Part shown: in pieces, positions 16,125-23,553 of the stretch
How positions within the stretch are numbered: the first letter of the stretch is position 1
Layout: every line of letters begins with the position of its first letter
DNA from: Streptomyces sp. TG1A-60
Lineage (GTDB): Bacteria; Actinomycetota; Actinomycetes; Streptomycetales; Streptomycetaceae
Reading direction: 5' to 3'
Assembly (NCBI RefSeq): GCF_037201975.1
Contig: NZ_CP147520.1
Coordinates: 620,001-684,000, forward strand
DNA: 64,000 nucleotides
Translations under genes and position numbers: made by a program
The notes under the pieces: model-generated
Database searches by the model: none
Seen by the model: the letters and a program-made list of their open reading frames with translations, nothing else
What the model was told of the DNA's origin: nothing

Positions 16125-17401
16125 CACAGGTCTCCGAACGTCATCCGGGCGACCCACTTGGTGTTGAGTACACCGGGCGCCGCGGGCACGATGATCCGGG
16201 CCGGGTAGCCGTGGTCGAGGGTCAGTGGCTCGCCGTTGACGTCCAGGGCGAGCAGTGAGCGGGGGTCACGCACCTGGTTGGACCGCAGGGCGGCCCTGCG
16301 GAAGGCGCCACGCCGTTGGAGGGACTCCACCATGACGTCGGGTGACGCGTCGGCGTCGTACCCGACGAGGACGGCGAGTTCCCGCAGCCGTACGCCCCGC
16401 CACCACTGGTCGCCGGTGGACCACCCCTCCACACAGGCGATGGGCAGCGCCGAGCTGTGCAGCGGCAGTTCGAGAAGGTCGGCGCGGCTCAGCCGGAGGG
16501 TCCCCGAGGGGCCGGTGACGACCAGCCGCCACACGTCCTCGCCCGTCTCCCGCGCGCCGATCCCCCGGGAGACGGCCGTCTTGTTGATCTGGAAGCCGCC
16601 GGGGCCGCTGCCCGGCTCGGCACCGCCGTGCGGCGCGAGGAGGGCCGTGCGCCGCAGCGGTCCGTCGAAGTTCTGTCCCACCGTGGTCCCGAACAGCAGC
16701 AGTGAGCCGCCCCCGACCAGCCACAGCGCACCGCGCCGGGACACGGTGGGCTCGGCCGGCCGGGGTGAGACCAGCGGGAACTCCGGCTCCCCTCCCGCCT
16801 CCTCCTGAGGGCCCTTTCCCGCCCGCATGCGGCGCACATTGCGCACGGCGGTGGGTGCCCGGAGCGCCACGTGCACCACGAACGCGGCGAAGAACACCCA
16901 GGCGCCGTAGAAGTGCAGCGGATAGAAGGAGCCGGGAAAGAGGTAGTCCAGTTGGACGTTGAGCACACCCGTCACGAACTCGAACAGCACTCCGCCGACC
17001 AGGAGCAGCAGGGAGACCCGCTCCAGGGCGTGCGCGAGCGACCGGACCGGCGGCAGCGCGAACAGCTTCGGCACCACCGACCAGAGCTTGGCCAGCAGGA
17101 CGGGGACGAGCGTGATCCCGAGCGTGACGTGGACGCCCTGGTTGAGCCGGTACAGCCAGTACGGACGCGTCGGCCAGTCGAAGAGGTAGAAGCCGAGAAG
17201 ACCCTTGTCCGGGGTCTTGTCGTTCACCCGCGCGAGGTCCGGGTTGTAGGCGGCGTACGACAGCAGCCCCGTCACGAACAGCACGGTGATCCCGACGAGC
17301 AGCACGACACCGAGCACGGACGTGAACCAGGGCCCACGCACGGGGCTGCGCCAGGATCCGGGTGACGTGGGCGAGGCGGGCGGGTCGGGAAGGCGTGGCA
17401 T
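16124..17401 (-). CDS. Molybdopterin-dependent oxidoreductase fused to cytochrome b-type membrane domain
   Basis: 425 residues from an ATG at 17401, with no Shine-Dalgarno but a TACGGT -10 box 6 nt upstream. The N-terminal ~210 residues carry four membrane helices with histidines placed like a di-haem cytochrome b561 (NQGVHVTLGITL; LAHALERVSLLLL; LHFYGAWVFF; FVVHVALRAP). A further hydrophobic stretch follows. The C-terminal ~200 residues are a sulfite-oxidase/YedY-type Moco domain with ligand Cys in LPIACVEGWSTGDQW and TLDHGYPARIIVPAAPG. It would pass electrons between the membrane and a periplasmic-side substrate. It is divergent from the GT-C-like gene. Confidence 0.85.
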   Translation of the reverse strand: MPRLPDPPASPTSPGSWRSPVRGPWFTSVLGVVLLVGITVLFVTGLLSYAAYNPDLARVNDKTPDKGLLGFYLFDWPTRPYWLYRLNQGVHVTLGITLVPVLLAKLWSVVPKLFALPPVRSLAHALERVSLLLLVGGVLFEFVTGVLNVQLDYLFPGSFYPLHFYGAWVFFAAFVVHVALRAPTAVRNVRRMRAGKGPQEEAGGEPEFPLVSPRPAEPTVSRRGALWLVGGGSLLLFGTTVGQNFDGPLRRTALLAPHGGAEPGSGPGGFQINKTAVSRGIGARETGEDVWRLVVTGPSGTLRLSRADLLELPLHSSALPIACVEGWSTGDQWWRGVRLRELAVLVGYDADASPDVMVESLQRRGAFRRAALRSNQVRDPRSLLALDVNGEPLTLDHGYPARIIVPAAPGVLNTKWVARMTFGDL

Positions 17402-17407
17402 GCGCCG

Positions 17408-17413
17408 ACCGTA
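17408..17413 (-). promoter_or_regulatory. -10 element TACGGT, leaderless-type promoter of the molybdoenzyme gene
   Basis: Read on the minus strand, TACGGT is followed by exactly 6 nt and then ATG 17401. No ribosome-binding site is present. Confidence 0.45.
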
Positions 17414-17502
17414 GGCCGCCGCAGCCGTGGAAAGGGGCCTTCGACACATGACGAAACGCTGACATCCGCGCGCACAGCGGCCTCGACACGGTCCGCGCGG
17501 CC

Positions 17503-17508
17503 TAGCGT
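17503..17508 (+). promoter_or_regulatory. -10 element TAGCGT, leaderless-type promoter of the GT-C-like gene
   Basis: TAGCGT is followed by exactly 6 nt and then GTG 17515, again without a ribosome-binding site. Confidence 0.45.
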
Positions 17509-17514
17509 TCTCCC

Positions 17515-18999
17515 GTGACCCGTGATCTTCTCCGAGACCTGTACGCAACCATCGCCGCCGCGCTGCTCGTGACGACCGCCGCGCTGGTCGGCATCGCGAT
17601 CCAGCGGGAGCACGGCACCCTGCACGTGGGCTGGCCTCCCCTGTACTCCAACTGGGGCCCCCATGTCGGCCCCGGCACCCCGGCGGCGCTCGTCGTCGCG
17701 GGCGTCGTCGTGGCGTACGGCCCGCGCGTGGCCGCCCGGCTGCCGTGGCGCGCGCTGCTGGGCGCCGCCTGGGGTACGGCGATGGCGTGGACGTGGTCAC
17801 TGGCGCTGATCGACGGCTGGCATCGGGGGATCGCGGTCCGGCTCACGACGAAATACGAGTACCTGCGGGTCATCGACCGCTTCCAGGACATCCCCGCGAC
17901 CCTGCGGGACTTCACCCACCACATCCTGCTCCACTCCCCCGACAACTGGCCCCCGCATGTGGCGGGCCACCCTCCGGCGGCGACGGTCACCTTCGTCCTG
18001 CTCGACCGGGTCGGACTCGGCGGCGGGGGCTGGGCCGGAGTCTTCTGCATCACCGTCGGCGCGTCGGCGTGCGTGGCGGTACTGGTCGCCGTGCGGGCGC
18101 TCGCGGACGAGGGTCTCGCACGCCGGGCGGCGCCGTTCCTGGTGATGGTGCCGGCCGCGGTGTGGATGGGGACGTCGGCGGACGGGTACTTCGCGGCGGT
18201 CACCGCCTGGACCATCGCGTTCCTCGCCCTCGCGGTCACCGGACACCGGCCCCGGCTCACCGGTTTCGCCGCCGGCCTTCTCTTCGGCCTCACCTGCTAT
18301 CTCTCCTACGGGCTCACCCTCTTCGCCGTGGTCGCGGGCGCCGTCCTGCTGCTCGGCGGCCCGAGACGCATGCGGCCCCTGCCCTACGCCCTCGCCGGAG
18401 TCACCGTCGTCCCGCTCGTGTTCACCCTTCTGGGCTTCAACTGGTGGGAGGCATACCACCTCCTGGTCGAGCGCTACTACCAGGGGGCCGGCGGTGTCCG
18501 GCCCTACAGCTACTGGGTGTGGGCCAACCTCGCCTGCACGGTCCTGATCGTGGGCCCGGCGACAGTGGCGGGCCTGCGGCGGACCGGCGCCACGCTGCTC
18601 GGGACTGCGGCACGGCTCAGGGCGCGTTCTCGCCTCGAAGCTCCCGTACCCGTCCGGACACCCGACCGCCCCGGCACTTCCGTACCCGTCCGGACACCCG
18701 ACCGCCCCGGCGCTCCCGTGCGGGTCGTCTCCCTCGTGCGCCGGTGCGTCGTGCCCCGGCCGGGTGGGTCCGACGCCTCGCCCGACCTCCGGCTCGCCCT
18801 GCTGGTCACCGCCGTGTTCTCCGCTCTGCTCATCGCCGACCTGTCCGGGATGAGCAAAGCGGAGACCGAGCGCATCTGGCTGCCGTTCGCGGTGTGGCTG
18901 CCGGCCGCGTGTGCGTTCCTGACCGGGCGCCGCGCCTGGCTCGCCGCGCAGGCTGTGATCGCCCTGCTTCTCAACCACTTGCTGCTGACCGCCTGGTGA
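17515..18999 (+). CDS. Large polytopic membrane protein, GT-C glycosyltransferase-like
   Basis: 494 residues from GTG 17515. About ten to twelve hydrophobic helices are spread over the length (for example YATIAAALLVTTAALVGIAI, AGLLFGLTCYLSYGLTLFAV, ALLVTAVFSALLIADL). Loops are aromatic- and His-rich, including HHILLHSPDNWPPHVAGHPP after the second or third helix. This fits polyprenyl-phosphate-dependent GT-C enzymes, but no signature proves it. A loop near residues 377-400 holds a 12-residue tandem repeat (PVPVRTPDRPG-type) that looks like a recent duplication. Neighbouring GT2 and DUF2064 genes suggest a shared glycan or glycolipid pathway. Confidence 0.7.
   Translation: MTRDLLRDLYATIAAALLVTTAALVGIAIQREHGTLHVGWPPLYSNWGPHVGPGTPAALVVAGVVVAYGPRVAARLPWRALLGAAWGTAMAWTWSLALIDGWHRGIAVRLTTKYEYLRVIDRFQDIPATLRDFTHHILLHSPDNWPPHVAGHPPAATVTFVLLDRVGLGGGGWAGVFCITVGASACVAVLVAVRALADEGLARRAAPFLVMVPAAVWMGTSADGYFAAVTAWTIAFLALAVTGHRPRLTGFAAGLLFGLTCYLSYGLTLFAVVAGAVLLLGGPRRMRPLPYALAGVTVVPLVFTLLGFNWWEAYHLLVERYYQGAGGVRPYSYWVWANLACTVLIVGPATVAGLRRTGATLLGTAARLRARSRLEAPVPVRTPDRPGTSVPVRTPDRPGAPVRVVSLVRRCVVPRPGGSDASPDLRLALLVTAVFSALLIADLSGMSKAETERIWLPFAVWLPAACAFLTGRRAWLAAQAVIALLLNHLLLTAW
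18644..18715 (+). repeat. 36-bp tandem direct repeat, two copies
   Basis: Copies at 18644-18679 and 18680-18715 match at 34 of 36 positions. The unit is in frame (12 codons) within the GT-C-like gene and sits in a hydrophilic loop. Confidence 0.9.
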
Positions 19000-19082
19000 C
19001 CTTGGGGCCGGGGGCGTCGGCGGGGGAAGGCGCGCCGAGTGCGGCGGACGGCGGGGCGACCTGGGTCCGTTCGACGGGCAGG

Positions 19083-19733
19083 TCACCCTCCGGCCTGCTG
19101 ACTGCTCGTTCGGCGGCGGGGAAGCACGCCGGGCTCGCCGGTGGGGGCACTCCTCCCGGCCCCCCAGGCGAGCAGCGCGAAGCCCAGGGCGAAGCCGAGC
19201 ATCGTCCATACGCCGCGTGGCCAGAAGATGTGGCTGTCGACGAAGGCCCAGCCGGCCACGAGCAGCACGATGGTGCCGGGGAGGACGCGGATGCCGTGCC
19301 TGGGGAGCAGTGCGACCGCCGTGGCCACGACGGCCGCGATGAGGGCGTAGGCACCGGCCTGCCCGAGCGCCTCCCCCGTGTCGTAGAGCGGGCGCTTGAC
19401 CGGCCCGAGGGCGGCTGTCTCACCGGCGTGCTCGACCGCGGTTCCGGCCGCGATACCGGCGACCGCGTCCAGACCGGTGTAGAAGGCCGCGTACACGAAG
19501 GCACCCGCCCAGGCCACCACGGTGGCGAAGCCCGTGAGGCCGAGTCGGGGCCGGTGCCACAGAGGGACCAGGAGGCCGACCGTGAGCAGCGGAAAGACCG
19601 GCAGCAGCGCGATGTGCAGCTGCGTCCAGTCGGAGGCCGTCGATCGGGACAGCCCGTGCGGATGCGCGAGTCCCGCCGCGGCCAGCACGAGGGGGGCGGC
19701 GGTGACGAGGGCGATGTTTCGGATGGTCGACAC
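19083..19733 (-). CDS. Polytopic membrane protein of unknown function
   Basis: 216 residues from GTG 19733, preceded 7 nt upstream by TACGCT, a leaderless-type start. Six or so hydrophobic helices are visible, for example NIALVTAAPLVLAAAGLAHP, TVGLLVPLWH and MLGFALGFALLAWGAG. The loops carry conserved-looking aromatic and His residues (TASDWTQLHIALLPVFPLL; DSHIFWPRGVW). No family is recognised. It converges on the GT-C-like gene with an 83-nt gap. Its promoter carries a clear CGTAAG direct repeat. Confidence 0.7.
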   Translation of the reverse strand: MSTIRNIALVTAAPLVLAAAGLAHPHGLSRSTASDWTQLHIALLPVFPLLTVGLLVPLWHRPRLGLTGFATVVAWAGAFVYAAFYTGLDAVAGIAAGTAVEHAGETAALGPVKRPLYDTGEALGQAGAYALIAAVVATAVALLPRHGIRVLPGTIVLLVAGWAFVDSHIFWPRGVWTMLGFALGFALLAWGAGRSAPTGEPGVLPRRRTSSQQAGG

Positions 19734-19740
19734 GCCTGCG

Positions 19741-19746
19741 AGCGTA
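19741..19746 (-). promoter_or_regulatory. -10 element TACGCT, leaderless-type promoter
   Basis: On the minus strand TACGCT is followed by 7 nt and then GTG 19733. Confidence 0.4.
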
Positions 19747-19773
19747 GGCGCGTGAGGCTGCCCGACACGGCCT

Positions 19774-19790
19774 CGTAAGGCTTCCGTAAG
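19774..19790. promoter_or_regulatory. CGTAAG direct repeat with 11-nt period
   Basis: CGTAAG occurs at 19774-19779 and 19785-19790, exactly one helical turn apart and about 28 nt upstream of the -10 box at 19746. A related CGTCCG/CGTAAG pair with the same spacing is at 13624/13635. It is a plausible binding site for the nearby OmpR-family regulator. Confidence 0.45.
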
Positions 19791-20033
19791 ACCTTTGCCG
19801 TCCTGGCCGACGCCCCATGCCAGGTGGTGCCATGCCGTGCCGTGCGGAAGGGGCGACCGCACCACTGACTCCGTTTCCGGCTGTGCGCGCGGTAGTCCCG
19901 TCGCTCTGGCGCCGGGGCTCCCTTACGAGAGTCTGACGCGACCCTCGTTTCTCATCCGCACACCGCTCCCTGTGGTCACTCTGGTGTCGTCCAAAGCCGT
20001 GGACGACACGGCGCAGACACAGAGGAACGGGAC

Positions 20034-21287
20034 GTGAACATGAACAGCAGCCACAGGGACCGCCGCACGAGCCGAACGGCCGGAACGCACGGTGGCCACC
20101 GTGCGCGGTCGAGGACGCGGCGCGTCGTGATCGGCGGCGGGGCCCTCGCCTCCGTGGCGGCGATCACCGTGGCCGTGACCGTGGCTTCGGCCGACCAGTA
20201 CTCCGGGAGCACGGCCGGGGCCGACCACGCCGTCTTCGTCCAGGGCAACGAACTGAACGGCAACACCATCCATGTGTTCGCGCGGGACGACGACGGCAGG
20301 CTGAGCCCCTCGGGGACCTACACGACCGGCGGCAGGGGCGGTGACCAGATCGACGCGCCCACCGACTCGCTCGCCTCCCAGGGCTCACTCGTCTACGACG
20401 ACGTTTCGGGCATGCTGCTGGCCGTCAACGCGGGCAGCGGCACGGTGACCTCCTTCCGCGTCGAGGGACAGCAGTTGAAGGACCGGCGGGTCGTGGGCTC
20501 CGGCGGCGAGTTCCCCGCCAGCATCGCGGTGCGCGGCAGGATCGCCTACGTGATGAACGCGGGCGGCGAGGGCAGCGTCCAGGGCTTCGAGATCACCGGC
20601 GAGGGGCTGAAGCCGCTGAAGGGGTCCCACCGTTCCCTGGGGCTGGACAACGAGGACGTACCGCGCTTCGACACCTCGCCCGGCGAGGTCGAGTTCACCC
20701 CGGACGGACGCAACCTGGTGGTCACCACCAAGGGCAACAACACCGTCGAGGTCTTCCCGATGAAGCGGAACGGCCTCCCGGCCGTCGACGAACCGGTCGT
20801 CAACGAGTCCGCGGGCGGCGTCCCCTTCGCGATCAGCTTCGACAAGACGGGCAAGCGGATGCTGGTCGCGGAGGCCGAGAAGTCCACCGTCACCACCTAC
20901 AAGGTGAAGCGCAGCGGTGAGCTGAAGGTCCTTCAGGAGCCGCTCCCCAACGGACAGGAGACCCTGTGCTGGCTGGAGCGCGCGGGCAACTACTTCTACG
21001 GCGGCAACACCGGCAACTCCACGGTCTCCGGGTACGTCATGGACGAGCACGGCAAGCTCTCCCTGACCAACGACGTGGGTATCGCCGCCCCGCCCTCCGC
21101 CGACTCGCAGGGTGTGATCGACCTCGCCGTGACGGAGGACGAGAAGTTCGTGTACGTCCAGAACGCCGTCTCCGGAACCGTCGACGGCTTCCGCGTCGAA
21201 TCCGACGGCGCCCTCACCAAGGTCACGACAGCCGAGGGCCTGCCCGCCTTCGACGAGTCCGGGATGGAGGGCATCGCCGCCGTCTGA
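20034..21287 (+). CDS. Secreted YVTN/lactonase-type beta-propeller protein
   Basis: 417 residues from GTG 20034 with GAGG 8 nt upstream; an ATG two codons later is an alternative. The N-terminus is arginine-rich with an RTRRVVIGGGALASVAAITV segment, a Tat- or Sec-type signal. The rest consists of repeated blades of the form 'FTPDGRNLVVTTKGNNTVEV', 'SFDKTGKRMLVAEAEKSTV' and 'EDEKFVYVQNAVSGTVDGF', the seven-bladed 6-phosphogluconolactonase/YVTN pattern. Exported members have no agreed function. It is monocistronic, with a strong terminator 10 nt after the stop. Confidence 0.83.
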   Translation: MNMNSSHRDRRTSRTAGTHGGHRARSRTRRVVIGGGALASVAAITVAVTVASADQYSGSTAGADHAVFVQGNELNGNTIHVFARDDDGRLSPSGTYTTGGRGGDQIDAPTDSLASQGSLVYDDVSGMLLAVNAGSGTVTSFRVEGQQLKDRRVVGSGGEFPASIAVRGRIAYVMNAGGEGSVQGFEITGEGLKPLKGSHRSLGLDNEDVPRFDTSPGEVEFTPDGRNLVVTTKGNNTVEVFPMKRNGLPAVDEPVVNESAGGVPFAISFDKTGKRMLVAEAEKSTVTTYKVKRSGELKVLQEPLPNGQETLCWLERAGNYFYGGNTGNSTVSGYVMDEHGKLSLTNDVGIAAPPSADSQGVIDLAVTEDEKFVYVQNAVSGTVDGFRVESDGALTKVTTAEGLPAFDESGMEGIAAV

Positions 21288-21296
21288 CACGGACAC

Positions 21297-21344
21297 GACC
21301 GTCGCGGAAAGCCCCTTGAAACACTGAGGACTTCCGCGACGGTC
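21297..21344 (+). terminator. 13-bp perfect hairpin after the beta-propeller gene
   Basis: GACCGTCGCGGAA at 21297-21309 pairs with 21332-21344; the loop is 22 nt. Confidence 0.75.
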
Positions 21345-21464
21345 TCGCGGACGGAGGGGTCATACGCGCCCCCGCAGGCAAGCCGCAGGCCGCTGTGCGC
21401 CTCAGCCCCCTCCCTGCGTCCACCGGGCCGGAGTCATACTTGACCATGCGGGGACCATCCCGTG

Positions 21465-22022
21465 ATGGCTCGACGCGGGAGAGGCAGCAATCCGGTGAGC
21501 AGCGACAGCCAGAGCGTGGGGAAGGCCGAGGTGCGGCTCAAGTGGGACCCGAGTCCCTGGGACCAGCCACCTCACCATCTCGACATCATCACCGCGACCT
21601 ACTCGGCGGACGCCCCCTACGGGCGGCCGGTGTACATCGTCCACTACGACAGCCGCTCACCGGACGGCACCATCAACATGAGCCGGCACAGCCAGACCGG
21701 CCAGGGCTTCGGCTACGTCGAGGCGATGACCGTGGAGCTCGACCGCCTCGCGTCCTCCTTCGCACGGGTGGTCGTGGGCGTGGCGATCCATCAGGACACC
21801 GGTCCCAAGACCTTCGGTGACGTCTCGAACGTCGGAGTGCTCGTCGTCGCGGGGTACAAGGAACTGCTCAAGGACGACTTCGCACAGGTCGCCGGATCCA
21901 CCGCCGCCACCGTCGCGGAGTTCACCCGGGATTCCTCCGGGGCGTGGGAGTACCACGAGTCGGTCAGAGGGTTCGACAGCGACCCCGCGCTCTTCATGGC
22001 GGAGATGGGCGACACCCCGTAA
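21465..22022 (+). CDS. TerD-family protein
   Basis: 185 residues from ATG 21465. A GTG at 21495 with GAGAGG upstream is a good alternative and would remove 10 residues. The body matches TerD/calcium-binding tellurium-resistance-type proteins: HHLDIITATYSADAPYGRP, VHYDSRSPDGTINMSRHS, EAMTVELDRLASSFARVVVG and YKELLKDDFAQV. It lacks the usual GQKISL-like N-terminal strand, so it belongs to a divergent subgroup. It is monocistronic and ends at a hairpin. The role in Streptomyces is unclear; some ter proteins affect morphology and stress. Confidence 0.75.
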   Translation: MARRGRGSNPVSSDSQSVGKAEVRLKWDPSPWDQPPHHLDIITATYSADAPYGRPVYIVHYDSRSPDGTINMSRHSQTGQGFGYVEAMTVELDRLASSFARVVVGVAIHQDTGPKTFGDVSNVGVLVVAGYKELLKDDFAQVAGSTAATVAEFTRDSSGAWEYHESVRGFDSDPALFMAEMGDTP

Positions 22023-22026
22023 CCCC

Positions 22027-22064
22027 GCGGTCGCCGCCGCGCGGACTCCCGACGGCGACCGCGT
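22027..22064 (+). terminator. 11-bp perfect hairpin after the TerD-like gene
   Basis: CGCGGTCGCCG at 22027-22037 pairs with 22054-22064, starting 5 nt after the stop. Confidence 0.75.
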
Positions 22065-22084
22065 GCCCGGGCCTTCGGCCCACG

Positions 22085-22315
22085 GTGGCGCGATGGTCGT
22101 GCTGCCCTTGGTCAGGAACGTCGCCGTCGGCTGTTCACGACCTCGCGGTACGTCCCGGATGCACGACGACCGTCCAGCCCGGCCCGTCGACGGCGTCCCC
22201 GGCGGCCCGGACCGGGCCGCCGGGGCGGAGGTGCAGGGCGCGGTGGCGCGGCGGAGGCGGGCCGGGGCCGGCGGCGGTCAGGCCGCCGGTGAGCAGGAGC
22301 GTGCGTCGGCGCGTC
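22085..22315 (-). pseudogene. Decayed N-terminal fragment of a second pectinesterase (CE8)
   Basis: Directly downstream of the CE8 gene, the minus strand reads a signal-peptide-like RRRTLLLTGGLTAAG and then GPGWTVVVHPG. Changing frame by one base gives TYREVVNSRRRRS and a stop. This aligns with GSGWTLVIAPGTYRETVSVDRSR of the intact CE8 neighbour, with one base missing in the GGN-ACN codons near 22150. Nothing homologous to the catalytic part follows. It is a truncated, frameshifted relic of a paralogous pectinesterase. Confidence 0.6.
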
Positions 22316-23449
22316 TCAGCACGCCTTCGGTGGCCGCCAGTCGCCGAGCCAGGTGGCACGGGTCGCCGACTCGGCCTGCTCGTCGGTGAGCTGGGGCCGG
22401 TTCTCCGGGACGGTGACGACGGCGCCCGGGCCGGTGTTGCCGTACTCGGCGAAGCGCTGGTCCTGCCAGGGGTGTGCGTCCCGCATGTTGGCGTAGGGCG
22501 CGACCGCGTCGATGCCCGGGCCCAGCCAGGTGTCGCGCACCGTGAGCATCGGGCGGACGGTGGTGCTGGAGCTTGGCACCCAGGGGCGGGCCAGCTTGTA
22601 GTAGCCGTCCGGGGCCTGGCTGCTGACGTGACCGCGCGTCACGAGGTAGCCGTGCGGGTTGGCGCGCTCCGTGGAGGGGGCGAAGACGAAGCCGTACGGG
22701 GCCTTGGACAGGTCGGTGCGGTTCAGGGTGCGGAAGTGGCAGTGCTCGAAGACGGCCGAGGCCCGGCCGAAGACGAAGTCGACGTCGCCCTCGACGTAAC
22801 AGTGTGAGAAGAACTGGCGGGCGAAGAGGCTCGCCGCGTTGGAGTCGGCGTACAGGGTGTCCTGGTGGCCGAGGAAGCGGCAGTGGTGGAAGGCCGAGCG
22901 GTCACCCTGCACCTTGATGGCGACGGCCTGGGTGCCGCTGATCTCGGGGTGCTCCTCGCGCAGGAAGTCGTTGGCGAAGGTGATCCGGTGGGCGGTGAAG
23001 GCGTCGGCCCGGACGGTGGTGGTGGCCGATCCGGTGGTGCCGTAGGTACCCGAGCCGTCCGGCTTCGGGGTGCCGGCCGCGTTGTCGTAGACGATGACGA
23101 CGTCACGCGGACCGTCCCCGGCGCCGAGCCAGGTCATCTCCGTGCGGGAGCGGTCGACGGAGACCGTCTCCCGGTAGGTGCCCGGTGCGATGACCAGGGT
23201 CCAGCCGCTGCCTCCGGCAGCGGTCACGGCGGCCTGGACGGAGGTGAAGTCGCCCCGGCCGGACCGGTCGACGTACAGGGTGTGCGCGTTCAGGCGCGCG
23301 GACGGGGAGCCGTAGCGGCCGAACGGGCGGGATGCCGCGGCGGCTCGCGCGTGGCCCTGCGCGAGGCCGAGTGCGGCGCCGGCACCGGCGGTCGCCAGCA
23401 GGAAACCCCTTCTGGACAGGGGGAGTCGGAGGCGGCGGGTTGAGGCCAT
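22316..23449 (-). CDS. Secreted pectinesterase (carbohydrate esterase family 8)
   Basis: 377 residues from ATG 23449 with AAGGA 8 nt upstream. The N-terminus is a Tat signal (LSRRGFLLATAGAGAALG, cleavage near residue 36-40). The mature protein is a parallel beta-helix with pectin methylesterase signatures: APGTYRE (~89-94), GHQDTLYAD (~194), the catalytic Asp motif GDVDFVFGRA (~221-230) and LARPW. It hydrolyses galacturonate methyl esters, exposing pectin to the neighbouring lyases. It is the last intact gene of the pectin locus, 104 nt after the PL1 gene with a hairpin between. Confidence 0.92.
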   Translation of the reverse strand: MASTRRLRLPLSRRGFLLATAGAGAALGLAQGHARAAAASRPFGRYGSPSARLNAHTLYVDRSGRGDFTSVQAAVTAAGGSGWTLVIAPGTYRETVSVDRSRTEMTWLGAGDGPRDVVIVYDNAAGTPKPDGSGTYGTTGSATTTVRADAFTAHRITFANDFLREEHPEISGTQAVAIKVQGDRSAFHHCRFLGHQDTLYADSNAASLFARQFFSHCYVEGDVDFVFGRASAVFEHCHFRTLNRTDLSKAPYGFVFAPSTERANPHGYLVTRGHVSSQAPDGYYKLARPWVPSSSTTVRPMLTVRDTWLGPGIDAVAPYANMRDAHPWQDQRFAEYGNTGPGAVVTVPENRPQLTDEQAESATRATWLGDWRPPKAC

Positions 23450-23511
23450 GTGGGTGTTCCTTCGCAGGGGGGTCGTTCCGGGGACGTCGGGTTCTTCCTC
23501 GCCGGGGGGCG

Positions 23512-23540
23512 GGGCCGGGGCGGCGGGTGCGCCCCGGCCC
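23512..23540 (-). terminator. 10-bp hairpin between PL1 and CE8 genes
   Basis: GGGCCGGGGC (23512-23521) pairs with 23531-23540 around 9 nt. It lies just after the PL1 stop, so transcription into CE8 may be reduced or CE8 may have its own promoter. Confidence 0.55.
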
Positions 23541-23553
23541 GGGGGCGCTCAGG

